Source: Liopterus haemorrhoidalis (Eukaryota; Arthropoda; Insecta; Coleoptera; Dytiscidae). From it: DNA of 64,000 nt. The notes below the pieces were generated by a model. That model ran no database searches, had not been told where the DNA came from, and saw nothing but the letters and a program-made list of their open reading frames with translations. The position numbers and the translations under genes are program-made. The first letter of the stretch is position 1. Each line of letters opens with the position of its first letter. Location: contig OZ020615.1 of the NCBI GenBank assembly GCA_963971575.1, positions 62,939,379 through 63,003,378 on the forward strand, read 5' to 3'. Below, piece after piece: positions 11,301 through 20,989 of this stretch.

Positions 11301-12885
11301 CACAGATAGCCACTACCTGCCTCGTCCAACACTCTGTGTATATCCCTTCGTTCTTCTCCTATTCCACTGCAGGACAGTAAGTGTTCTATCGTCTCGGTGG
11401 TTTCCCCGCATCTTCTGCATGTTTTTTCACCTTCAGTTCTCCAGAAGAAGTTAGCCCGATCTTCATTGCCACACCGGAATCTAGCGATGATCTTCTGATT
11501 TTTTCCTTTTCTAGTGGTACTTGTAATCGCAGTCTTATAAAGTTTTTAAGTTTACGATTTTTCGTTGGGCCGCATGCTGCCCGTGTTTTCGGTCTTCTTA
11601 TTTCTTTTTCAATGGGTGATACTACAGGTAAAAGGAGGCGAAAAACCTTAAAACACCTTGGTAAAAGTTTTATAATAAAAGAGATATTAATTTTTTAATT
11701 TTTGGGGTTTTTCTGCCATAACTCTTCAAATATTTATCCAATCAAAAAAATGCATTTAGATAAAAGATTTGTTTTCTTATTCTTAACAATATTTGTTATA
11801 TAAATTTTTGATTTTAAGTCAATAATAAGGGATTAATTTAAATTTTTAATTTTTAACCCCAAACTAAAATAAATAAATATATTAGTGAAACCTACCTAGT
11901 GTTTTTAATTGAATTGTCAAATTATTCTCTTTTTTTTAGTTAGTAAAAGAAAATTTGGGCGTTGATGCTAAGGTAAGTTACAAATAAATTTATCCAAATA
12001 AAATTTAACCGTAAAATTTTTATTTAATTCTAGAAAATACAAGACGCTTTGGGCATGGCAAACGAGGTAAGTCAATTATTAAAATTGTTTTGATCAAAAA
12101 ATTGAAAATTACTAAAAACTTCTTTTTTTTTAGACAGACAGTGTCCTTGGAGCTATGGAACGCCAAATCGAAAATGTAACGTAACAAATATCACATACAA
12201 GTACAAAATATTAATAATTTTTTTTTTCAGTCGATAAAAAGTGTCATGAATATTGGTATATCCGTAAGTAATAAGTAAAAATACTGCATTTATAAACCTA
12301 AATAATGGTATTAGGTATTCGAAATAAAATTAACAAAAAAATATTTTAACATAAAATCTGTTTTTAAAGCTCTTAGATTAACAGACGATAAATTATTTTA
12401 AAAATATCGTTCATTTTACCGTGATTACTACAAAGCAAAATTTGTCCTACACACTCAGCCGCTTTCAATTATTATATACCTGCGAAACACTGCAATGTGT
12501 GAAAATTCACACTTCACATAATTTTTTTATTTATTGTGTCATATTTTAGGCTATGGAGAATGTTGCTGATTTAGGGAAAAAAGCAGAAGAAGTAAGTTTT
12601 TCGCACCCTTGGGTGAACGCCTTGCAATAGTTTGTGTTTATATCTATTTTATTATTTATTTTTTATTTTTTAGTCGCTATGGCATGCTTTTGACTTCAAA
12701 AATAAGGTAAAAAAGTAAATAGTAATTAAATTAGTTTATAATAATAATTATTTCAGGATCAAACTGAACAGAATAAGCCAGATGTCAAAAAGGAAGAGGT
12801 AATATTAGCTGGAAATAATATCACTAAAAGACTAATAATATTATTATTTTAGAAAACTCAAGAAAATACCACTACAAAAGCATAG
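6140..12885 (+). CDS. Small secreted protein built from symmetric microexons (33/42 bases)
   Basis: Proposed exons: 6140-6187, 6245-6262, 6316-6357, 7138-7179, 11940-11972, 12034-12066, 12134-12175, 12231-12263, 12550-12591, 12674-12706, 12757-12798 and 12853-12885 (stop TAG). Every junction is GT-AG and phase 0, and the sum is 441 bases (146 residues). Exon 1 encodes a 16-residue hydrophobic signal peptide starting MNLLLLLCFSFLSL. After a six-residue exon, all exons are 42 or 33 bases. The 11-residue exons share hydrophobic residues at positions 2, 6 and 8 (for example KIQDALGMANE and SIKSVMNIGIS), suggesting an amphipathic helix. The C-terminus is Lys/Glu/Thr rich. AATAAA lies at 12997-13002. 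No family is recognised. A missed exon in the 4.76-kb intron 4 is possible. Confidence 0.85.
7196..7535. mobile_element. TA-flanked MITE in intron 4 of the microexon gene
   Basis: The termini are GGGGAAGTCGGGGCATAACG on the left and, inverted, CGTTATGCCCCGGCTTCCTC on the right. TA flanks both sides (7194-7195 and 7536-7537). The 340-bp size, GC-rich ends and TA duplication suggest a Tc1/mariner-related non-autonomous element. There is no coding capacity. Confidence 0.85.
7544..7687. mobile_element. hAT-like 5' end fragment
   Basis: It begins CAGGGGTGTCCAACCTTG and continues GGGCCACATTAG, a typical hAT terminus. No matching right end was found, so it is a fragment or is interrupted by the next element. 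Confidence 0.5.
7688..8603. mobile_element. hAT-type element with a nested R1 repeat
   Basis: The left end is CAGTGTTTCCCAAAAGG and the right end, read inverted, is TAGTGTTCCTCAATC. A perfect 8-bp target duplication CATTAAAT lies at 7680-7687 and 8604-8611. Most of the interior (about 7830-8520) is a minus-orientation copy of repeat family R1, so R1 inserted into this element. Confidence 0.85.
7830..8520 (-). repeat. Dispersed repeat R1, copy 1, with GACA/GACG microsatellite core
   Basis: It matches 31457-32075 in inverse orientation: GTGGCCACCACAGGACCG, the AGCAGCAGAGTAGAAATAAC segment, the cAGACAGACAGACgGACGG microsatellite and the ATCATGCTAAAAATAGTC block. A third copy is at 39726-40140. 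The open frames across the microsatellite are artefacts of its 4-base period. Confidence 0.8.
8683..11511 (-). mobile_element. 5'-truncated LINE, split by a Helitron
   Basis: Both flanks carry the 14-bp target duplication TAGTGGTACTTGTA (8669-8682 and 11512-11525). The 3' end is at the left, with a (TATC)n tail on the minus strand (GATAGATA on plus, 8683-8702). The minus strand of about 11230-11511 encodes the end of the second open frame, with FRCGNEDRANFFW, a CRRCGETTETIEHLL zinc-knuckle-like segment and KEVIQRRE, as in insect Jockey/Loa-like LINEs. The Helitron at 8795-11128 inserted later. Confidence 0.85.
8795..11128 (+). mobile_element. Non-autonomous Helitron with internal ~400-bp tandem repeats
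   Basis: It begins TCTATATATATAAAATCG and ends GGGTACTCAGCTAGT, the TC...CTAGT ends typical of Helitrons; a short GC-rich hairpin-forming segment precedes the end. No coding sequence is seen. Inside are about five diverged units of roughly 390-450 bp, each carrying GGCATATAGGTGTCTTTTTA or a close variant (about 9180, 9600, 9995, 10390 and, degenerate, 10830) followed by TTTCACCCCTAAAGG. The same 3' end occurs in inverse orientation at 17924. Confidence 0.85.
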
Positions 12886-13071
12886 TAACCAATTTAAACA
12901 CAATATGGATTTTGATTGACGTATTAATTAGCACATATTAAGTTATAAATTAATTAAAAACTATATATACATATATGTAAATTTTAACATGTACTTAATA
13001 AAAATGTATCATTTGACATAATTCCTTACTCATTCTAAAATTTCCAACTTGATGGAACGAAGGTCGTCAAG

Positions 13072-13278
13072 CAGTGGCGGCGCTAGCTCTTAAAATATGG
13101 GGGGCCAGGAAATTTTTTAATAAAATTTGTGGATCCAAATACAAGTGTTGACCTACAAAAAAAGGTCCTCACTTCTAAAATACATTTTTCTCCAAACAAT
13201 TCTGGGGGGCCAACTGGGGGCTAGACAAGATTTTGGGGGAGCCTGGCCCCCCCGGACCCCCCGCTAGAGCAGCAACTG
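13072..13278. mobile_element. Short hAT-type MITE
   Basis: The ends are CAGTGGCGGCGCTAGC and, inverted, CAGTTGCTGCTCTAGCGG. A perfect 8-bp target duplication TCGTCAAG lies at 13064-13071 and 13279-13286. It is 207 bp, G/C-rich with GGGGGCC runs, and non-coding. It sits just downstream of the microexon gene's polyadenylation signal. Confidence 0.88.
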
Positions 13279-13329
13279 TCGTCAAGGATGAAATTTGTAG
13301 AAAAAAAGGAAAAGTTGGTTAATAACTTA

Positions 13330-13860
13330 CAAATATAAGGAATTATTTTATTCATCAAAGTATGCACCCATATTGTCTATACATATTTTTTTTTGCCATT
13401 TAAGCATGTTGTTCAGGTGGTATAAAACTCTGGCGGACGAGAGTCAATGAATTCCTGGAAAGCCAGTTTTACAGCATTGTCAGAATTAAACTGTTTTCCT
13501 ATTAAAAAGTTGTCCAAATTGCGAAAGAAGTGGTAGTCAGTGGAAGCTAGGTCTGGTGAGTATGGAGGATGATAAAGAAGTTCCAATTCCAATTCCTGTA
13601 GTTTTGCCACAGTCATTTGTGCAGTGTGTGGTCTAGCGTTATCATACAATAAGATAGGAGTCGATCTTTTGACCAATCTAGGCTTTTTTTGTATCATTTC
13701 GTCCAGTTGGTTGCAGTATATTTCTGCTGTGATCGATGAGCCAGGTTTTTTTACCTGTTCGAAAATGGCGAACCAATTTGATATTGTCTGCTGCGTAGTA
13801 ACACTAGAGCCAAATACACTATTAAAGTTTCGGTCTGCGATGCCGTAGTTCCACGTAAGA
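13330..13860 (-). pseudogene. mariner transposase fragment
   Basis: The minus strand encodes MIQKKPRLVKRSTPILLYDN continuing ARPHTA, then YSPDLASTDYHFF and a FIDSRPPEFYTT C-terminal part. The second and third Asp sites of the DD34D triad are present, but the N-terminal half is largely missing: upstream of the Met, the frame reads SIVFGSSVTTQQTISNWFAI-like remnants, then ends. No terminal repeats were identified. Confidence 0.85.
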
Positions 13861-13870
13861 ACTCATATTT

Positions 13871-14270
13871 CATAATAGTTCAATTTCAGACCGTTCCATT
13901 TTCAATAAAATTAATTTTTAAAAACAGTTTTTGATATTTTTTAGAGCATACAATGATTTTTTTAAACAGGCGAGATGTGAAACTTTCCAACAAAAAAAAA
14001 AAAGAATGGTAAAATATTAGGCCAATGTCATATAAGCTCTTAAAGTTGGCAATATTATTAACTACAAATTTCCTTGACGACCTAGTACATAAAAATTCTA
14101 TGGCTACTGATATCTTCTTAATTAGAGAGATTTTATATATTTAACAATAAAAATTTATGAAAATATTGAGTATTGCACTTTTATTCTGGTGTACAGACAT
14201 TCTTTTTGAAAAATTATAACAATTTATTTTAACCTTTGTACCCTAATCAAACGATTCAATGTTCAATTTT
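13871..14270. other. AT-rich intergenic stretch
   Basis: No gene or repeat end was recognised between the mariner remnant and the promoter of the cysteine/helix gene. Confidence 0.5.
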
Positions 14271-14449
14271 TTAATTAACTAGATCATTTGATTAGATACA
14301 ATTTTTTAAACAATATATTAATCTTAAATTTAGACATTTTTATCTATTTTATCGAAAAAATCTACCTTTGTTATCAAATTGTTATAAATTGGAAGAAAAA
14401 AAAATTTTAGACTCAATTTGAAGAGAGTTTTAGAACTGTGTAAATCAAA
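14271..14449 (+). promoter_or_regulatory. Promoter of the first six-cysteine-repeat gene
   Basis: A TATAAATT box lies at 14383-14390, 67 bases before the ATG. It is preceded by TTATCAAATTG, the block TATCTATTTTATCGAAAAAA and, further up, GATCATTTGATTAGATA. The same elements occur in the same order upstream of the inverted paralogue (TATAAATT at 23982-23989, 69 bases before its ATG), so this is a conserved core promoter rather than chance AT richness. Confidence 0.75.
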
Positions 14450-17400
14450 ATGTTTTTCAAATTTGCTCTGATTGCCTTTTTGGCAGTCTGCTCATTGCAG
14501 GTAAGAAACTAAATTAATTTTAACTAAAATACATTTTGTACATTGCTAATTGGGTTGCTTTTGGTTTCACCATTCCATTTGTTCTGATAAGTACAAGATA
14601 TTTACAAATTAAATACATACCATTCCTATAATAACCATTAAATTTTGTTTTGGTTTCAATATTAAATAATAAAACTTAAATTTTTCTTCAAATAATTTAT
14701 TTATATTAATTCTAAATGTAACATTTCGAAAGGAAAGTTCTTACGTAGATTAAAAAAATAGCTTTTAATTTTTTTTATGTATCATGATTTTTGCCAAAAA
14801 TTTGTTAAAAAGCTTTAGTCCTACACCCTGTAACTCAGGGGGGTTCATTGAAAAAAATCTGAGTAATGCTCTTTAATATGAACCGGAATAGGACAACAGT
14901 AATTTTGATCTGATTATTTTTTCATTAACAATTTTTTTGAAACACCATGCTAGCAATATTTAATTGATTAACTAAAGAACTGAGCAGCTGTCTTGATACG
15001 CGCACATTTCATAATTAAGTGTGCTTGTAAGTCTCTAGATATTTCGAGAAAATGTTATAATTCTCATTTTTCATTTCTCGAGAAATGTAAAATTTTCTGG
15101 ACACCCAGTTAAACGCATTGTGCTTTTAAAAAACTATTTAAAAAAATATGTTTAGTCACTGATTATAATTTAATTTTGATAAAATTTGTTTTATGTCTGA
15201 CGCAACGAAAATTTGGCAACAGATAAGAAGTGATTTATAATATTTAGCTAATTAGCATTTATTGTTACAATATTTTATTTTAATTTAGTGTATTATTTAT
15301 TATAATCAATTACATTTCATTTTTTGTTCAGTTTAAAACTGTTATGTAAAAGATTACCTACAAGTTAAATAAAATAATTATTACTATTATTATTAATTTC
15401 TTAATTTTTTGAAAATTTCTCTAGACATATGTATTTTCAATAAATATGTAATTACGTGCCGTTTTCATAATCATTTTTAAAGCCCAGTTATCCATTTGTT
15501 CTAATGTTATTTAAATTAATACTTCAGTATTTTAAAGTTGACTATAAATTGACTATATAGTTGACATGTTTTTATCCTCTACAATATTTTCAACATTAAA
15601 AAAATATATATATTCTAATAATTATTTTTCTCGAGATTTCTCGAGAATTCTCGAGACAATAATTCTAATTTTTCGAGAAATCAGAAACAGTACTGCTAGA
15701 CCAGGGGTTCTTAAACTTATGTAGTCTGAGAACCAACCCCTCTTGACCAACATTTTTTTTTGCGAACCCCATCCCAACCCTAGGCAGTTTACGTCGTTCT
15801 TGAGACTTAATTTCTGGCTCAATAATCTCATAGGCACTACGTTGTAATAAATACTGGTAAAAATGTATCGCTGGTTATTTTAATAAATTGTCTTGTGCAT
15901 TTATAGAGGAACATTTTTATTAGCATATAGAATAAAAAACACAAAATTAATAAAAATAGTAGTAAAAACAATAAAAACAGTTACTAATTATAATACGTTA
16001 AACTCATACAAACATTTCTTGGTCAAATATTAGTCAAAATAGATCTCATTATAATATGTTTTCTGTAAATAATTTGCAGTTGAATAAAAATAATTAAATT
16101 TTTGCTAATTATTGTTTAGTTATGTCAATAACTAGTTAGATAACAACAAATGCAAAAAGTCTTGACCATGTAGGATTTTTATTAAATGAGTTATTTGAAT
16201 AAAAGCGAAAAGTTGGGGGATGTAAAGTTAATGTCAAAATTGTTTCGCGGACCACAGTTTAAGAACCGCTGTGCTAAATAATTATAAAACCCTGAAAAAT
16301 CTCCTTAAACTGATTTTAAGTGAATAATACTTTCTCTTCCCCCCCCCTCTATTTTTTTGCTGGAGATGGAAAAACAATGGCTTAATTTCATCCTCATCGC
16401 ATGTCCAATTTAATATAATCGTCTGTTTTATCTAGTATGATTCTGGGCTAGTTTTCATTTGATTCCTGTATTTTTATGCCTAAAAACTTGTTCCTTAATT
16501 ATTTTATTCTAATTGATGGTACATGATTTTAGGCTCTGGATGCCAAACACATCGCCTCATCTAGAGACCTCAACCAGGTGATCCAAGAAATCAAAGAAGT
16601 CTTACAAAAAGTCAAGAACGAAGCAGATAAATTCATAAAAAATCTCACCCAAGACATAGCAGGTTTTCAAAATAAAATTAAAGATATTATCACCCAAATT
16701 GATGTTGCTTCAATAATAAAGGACATCGAAAATGTAATTCATGATATTTTACAAAATTCCGGATTCGATATAATTAAAGCAAAAAAATGTTTAGACAATG
16801 AGAAGACAGCTGTAACTCAACTGGCTAAAGATATTCAAAATGGAGTTACTGGATGCGTCAGGCAAGCTGATAATGTGATGAGAGATCTTAAAGATTTGGT
16901 CCTTGATGTTGAAGAAAAAGGTAAAAATTTAATTGCAGATGCTGAGAAAAAAGTCACTGACTGTATTCGCAATCACCATCTTCCAACAGAAGCTATCAAA
17001 TGTCTTCAAAATGAATTTGAAGCAATCAAAACTGAAGTAGATACCTTCCTCGCTGATTTAGATAAAGCAGTAGATTCCGCACATGAAATGGTCCAGAAAG
17101 CCGAAAACGATTTAGCAACATGCGCTACTGATCTCGAAGCAAAAATTAAAATTGAAGCTGATGGTATCGTTGCTGAATTTGAGGCTTGTTTAAAAACCCT
17201 CTCTGTTCGTCAACCAAGAAATATTATTGATAACATTATTGCCAAAATTAAAGAAGTAATGCAACAAATCGAACAAGCAATCACTGATATTGAAACTAAA
17301 ATTCCACAAATGTTGGATGATTTGAAGAAACGTATCCAAGAAATTTTAAACAATCTTGATGAACAAAAGATTTTGGATGAAATTAAGAAGATGTTGGATA

Positions 17401-17861
17401 AAATCTTAGAAACTGTTGGTGTTGATCCATCTGTAGTTGAAAAATGTACCACTCAAGCTGAAGAATCAGCTGAAAAACTTGTCAAAGACACCAAAGCTGG
17501 TATTACTGTTTGTGTTCAACAAGTTGATGATATCACCAGACCATTAAAAGATAACACAGTGAAGATTCTCGAGAAAGCTAGAGGTATTGTTGAGGATATT
17601 GACGAAAGACTTACTGTTTGCCGAAAGGAGGGTATTGTTGGTGCCCTTAAATGTTTGACGGATCTCGCAGGAACTGCTACTGAAGAGGTCAAGACTTTGG
17701 TAACTGAAATGGTTGACTTTATCGCAGATGCACAAAAGATAATTGATCAAGCTAGACAACAATTGGATTTATGTGGGTCTAAGGTTGTTGAACAAATGGT
17801 GGATGGTCAAAAAACCATCGCTAACGACTTTAAAAATTGTCTTCTTCACCCAACTTTCTAA
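14450..17861 (+). CDS. Secreted helical protein with two tandem six-cysteine domains (paralogue A)
   Basis: Exons 14450-14500 and 16533-17861 encode 459 residues; the intron is phase 0 with GTAAGA and TTTTAG ends. Exon 1 is a signal peptide (MFFKFALIAFLAVCSLQ). The rest is predicted mostly helical, with heptad-like Lys/Glu/Ile patterns. Cysteines are at 103, 125, 161, 174, 214 and 236, and again at 322, 344, 380, 391, 431 and 453. The gaps are 22-36-13-40-22 and 22-36-11-40-22, so the protein is a tandem duplication. The pattern resembles insect secreted families such as TsetseEP/DUF725 and 27-kDa haemolymph glycoproteins; that assignment is tentative. An extracellular, disulfide-bonded protein is likely; function unknown. 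Confidence 0.93.
15702..16271. mobile_element. hAT-type MITE in the intron of paralogue A
   Basis: The left end is CAGGGGTTCTTAAACT and the right end, inverted, is CAGCGGTTCTTAAACT. Flanks TGCTAGAC (15694-15701) and TGCTAAAT (16272-16279) agree at 6 of 8 positions. It accounts for 570 bases of the 2032-base intron; the matching intron in paralogue B is only 265 bases. Confidence 0.85.
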
Positions 17862-18227
17862 ATCATGTAAAAAAAAACACTACATATATTTCTCTTTGTT
17901 ACAATTTTATCTTACATAATATTACTAGCTGAGTACTCGTTCTTCGCACAGTATAAGTACAATTAAGTTGATTATAAAATAAATAATCATGTCTTTTAAT
18001 AATTCTTCCATTCTTCTATGTTCCTTTACAGAAGTCAGTAATGTTAAATAAATATATGAGTATATATGTAATTTGTAGTATTTCTTTACAGCACGTACAT
18101 CTGAATAGTAATATGAAATGTTTTATGTTGTTGGTGAACCCAACGCAACCCCCCTTTTCATACTCCAACTGTCTTTTCACAATCCAACATTTCCTAACAG
18201 AATAATTGTACAAATTATAATGTATAA
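17862..18227. repeat. 3' flank of paralogue A with an inverted Helitron end
   Basis: ACTAGCTGAGTACTCG at 17924 followed by TTCTTCGC is the reverse complement of the Helitron 3' terminus at 11104-11128. A Helitron copy in minus orientation therefore starts 63 bases after the stop codon. Its other end was not found. No AATAAA is visible before it. Confidence 0.6.
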
Positions 18228-18440
18228 CTATACCTTTTCCAGTTGTATTTCAGAAAAAAATAAGTTTATTTTAGAAAAGATCAATTGTAATTCAGATTAG
18301 TCAGTTTAATTTCAAAAAGCGTCAATTGTATTTCAGATTAGTCAATTGTAATTAAAAAAATGTCAATTGAAATTCAGAAAATGTCAAATGTATTTCAGAA
18401 ATTGTCAAATGTATTTCAGAAATAGTCAATTGTAAGTGTA
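18228..18440. repeat. Minisatellite with core TCAATTGTATTTCAGAAA
   Basis: About nine diverged units of 20-25 bases built on GTCAATTGTAATTCAGA. The reverse complement of the same core makes the array at 37157-38237. Confidence 0.8.
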
Positions 18441-18765
18441 GTGCACCCGTTGCCAATTGAGTTGGCAAACACATCATTACCTTAATGTGGAACTGTCTCG
18501 ACACCTCAGACTTCTTTCTCTAGCCATACGCCTTACTTCATCCAGTTCAAATTGAATCAACTCTTCGCCCATTATTAAAAACTGTACAAATAATGAGTAT
18601 TATTTCGTAATATTTATTCATTAACTTTTTAAGATAGGAAAACGATTCATTTTCACTCAGTGCATTACATTTATAATGTTAAAACTAAAAATGATTTGGG
18701 ACTTTAAATTTAAAATATATTTATTAAAATAAATTTTCCAATTACTTATATATTATAAAAATACG

Positions 18766-18873
18766 CACACGGAAAAAACGCACACGGATTAATACACACA
18801 CGGAAAAAAGCGCAGACGGAAAAATACACACGGAAAAAAGCGCACACAGAAAAAAGCACACACGGAAAAAGGC
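18766..18873. repeat. Minisatellite with core CGCACACGGAAAAA
   Basis: About seven imperfect units of roughly 14-18 bases (ACACACGGAAAAAAGCG and variants). No gene is seen between here and 19190. Confidence 0.8.
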
Positions 18874-19194
18874 GTACTTACACTATATCTCAAATCAGTT
18901 TGAAATAAATTGCGTTCACATTTGTAAGGTCAAACCAGATCTAGTTATTTTGGTTACTTTTATAGTATACTACTGGCTTTTAAATGTAAATTTGTCATTT
19001 CAAAATATTCCTTATGCAGTAAAACCTACTTCAGATTTGCTGGTTATGATCATTATAACTAAAATATCATTTATCTTTATGACATATGTCAAATGGAATG
19101 ACATTTTAAGAAAGTGAAATTTTTTAGCATGTTAATACCAACATGACATACAATTTCAAAGGTGCAAACTATTGAATGTATCAATTTGTAATTT

Positions 19195-19276
19195 TTGGGA
19201 TTAAGAAGGTGGTGAGATTTGAACCCGTCTTCCTGTGCTCCGTAGATAACCGTCTTACCACGGAACCACGGCAACT
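19195..19276 (-). repeat. tRNA-like SINE head (A and B boxes)
   Basis: The minus strand reads GCCGTGGTTCCGTGGTAAGA, resembling an A box, then GACGGGTTCAAATCTC, a good B box. The acceptor ends do not pair, so this is not a functional tRNA gene. It is more likely the tRNA-derived promoter part of a SINE continuing leftward on the minus strand. Confidence 0.55.
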
Positions 19277-19769
19277 GTAATACAAAAAAAAAATAGTTTG
19301 AGTGTTGCCCAATGGCAGCCGATACATAAGAGCTACAACAAAGTTTTCCAAAACCTTATTAATCTATCTAAAAATCTTTTATCAGTACTTTTAGATAATG
19401 TTATCAAAATTATTGTTAAGTATTATTGCTTATGAAATAATTTATGAAATAATGTAACACGTACAATGCACGCTTAGATACAGCTGCTGATAAGCTGCCA
19501 ACAGCGCTATCTTCAAGCGCTGTTTCTGACATTCTATACCCTGTTCAAAATCAAGAAGTAGTAATAAAATCACGTGAAAGATTAAAGTCGTTAACAGTTC
19601 AGTCTTTTCCATAAGGGCACATGGGGCACAATCCCAGGGCCCCCGGCTTGATGGGGGCCTCAAAATGCCGAGGTAGTCGTTTACACGGAAAAAAGGCGAA
19701 CTTAATTTTTAGTGCAATTTTACTACAATTTTACTACTTTTATTAAAAAACCTTGTAAATAAATCGGCG

Positions 19770-20766
19770 GACTTGAGTATCTCAGCCTTACATACTCTAA
19801 TAAAAGCAGATAAATTAGAAGACAATTTCCCGAATGTGGAAGTTGCTATAAGGATATTCCTTTGCTCAATGGTCACCAATTGTAGTGAAGAGCGCTCATT
19901 TTCCCGGCTAAAAAGAATAAAAAATGAAATACGAACGACTATGTTACAAGAACGACTTACTAATTTGTTCAATCAATTCAATTCAATGCAATTTATTTTA
20001 ATTAATACTATTACATTTGATTTACCTATTACAATTTATTCTATATATATTTATTCCTTACATTATAATTTTAACTAAAATATAAATTTAATTTCTGCCT
20101 GTTGGCTTGAAATCTATTTTGTATTATTTTTTATTATTTTCTTATTATTTTTTTATTATTTTTTCTTTGATTTCCTTTCTCCTCTCTATTACCTCTTTCA
20201 TCTATGTGTATCCGCAGCCATTTCCGTTTAAAATATCTTCTCTTGTTCCTCCTTTGCTTCTCATTTCTTCACATCCTTCCAGCATATGTTCAACCGTCTC
20301 CCTTTCTTCTTTGCACATTCTACATCGTTTATCCTCCTCTTTTAACCAAAATTTGTTTGTTTTTTCTTCATTCCCACATCTAAACCTTGCAATTATTCTT
20401 TTTTTTCCCGTTTCCCTTTTCTTTTAGATGCAGCGGTCTTTGCGTGCTCCAATTTTTCTTGTACTTATAATTGTACCTTGATCCGCTTATTCTCTCGCTT
20501 AATTCTTGTTGTATGTCCTTCATTCTTTCTATTATCTCCTGCATTCCATGTCCACTCTCTCTTTTCCTCCTTACTTCTTCTGTTGAATAGCCTCCGTATT
20601 CGTACATTTTACTTCTTTTTTTCTCCCATTTTGATGTTTTTTTTTACTAATTTACTAATTTGTTAATCATGTGCATAGAAAGTGATATCCTTCAAAAATT
20701 AGACTTTGAGGACATAATAGAAGAATTTGTACAACAGAAATCCTGGAAGAAACCATCATCATTAAC
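19770..20766 (+). pseudogene. hAT transposase C-terminus, interrupted
   Basis: Before the insertion the frame encodes FPNVEVAIRIFLC, NCSEERSFSRLKRIKNEIRT and QERLTNL. After it comes CIESDILQKLDFEDIIEEFV. These are the consecutive motifs of the hAT C-terminal dimerisation domain (ZMYM/hAT type). The LINE at 19970-20651 sits between them. Leaving out the LINE and one copy of the target duplication makes the frame continuous, so the LINE landed in a then-open frame. Confidence 0.85.
19970..20651 (-). mobile_element. 5'-truncated LINE inserted in the hAT transposase
   Basis: It is flanked by the 13-bp target duplication TTACTAATTTGTT (19957-19969 and 20652-20664). The minus strand encodes the end of the reverse-transcriptase frame: FRCGNEEKTNKFWLKEEDKR, CRMCKEERETVEHMLEGCEE and KEVIERRKSK. 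The 3' tail on the left is made of AATTG-type repeats. It is related to, but not the same as, the LINE end at 11230-11511. Confidence 0.88.
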
Positions 20767-20989
20767 GTAAGTCCAATTCTCAAAATAGTAATCACTTCAC
20801 TTATATTTGATTTGTATAAAGCTAACCATAATAACCGATAAAGTCACTAAATAAAAGTAAATACTGATGTTTTCATTCAATTTTTTTTTTTACTTTCTAA
20901 AAGGGCCCCAAACTTTGTGTGCCCAAGGACCCCTGCATGGCCTGACTCTCATATTGCTATTAACATTTTAGTTCAGAATAAGGGTATTA

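Larger units (their letters stand above)
19599..20943 (+). mobile_element. hAT element remnant split by a LINE
   Basis: The left part reads CAGTCTTTTCCATAAGGGCA; the right part, inverted, reads CAGGCCATGCAGGGGTCCTT with GGGCAC in both. Inside is the C-terminal dimerisation domain of a hAT transposase. The ends are only loosely paired and no target duplication was found, so the borders are approximate. Confidence 0.55.

Noticed and set aside
16578..16580. Start of paralogue A at this position
   Set aside because: The codon is GTG inside exon 2. The true start is the ATG at 14450 in a separate signal-peptide exon, supported by the matching exon in paralogue B.
19195..19276. Functional tRNA gene
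   Set aside because: A and B boxes are visible, but the acceptor strands do not pair; a SINE head is more likely.
20107..20666. Ser/Leu/Phe-rich open frames on the plus strand
   Set aside because: They are shadows of the LINE reverse-transcriptase end encoded on the minus strand.
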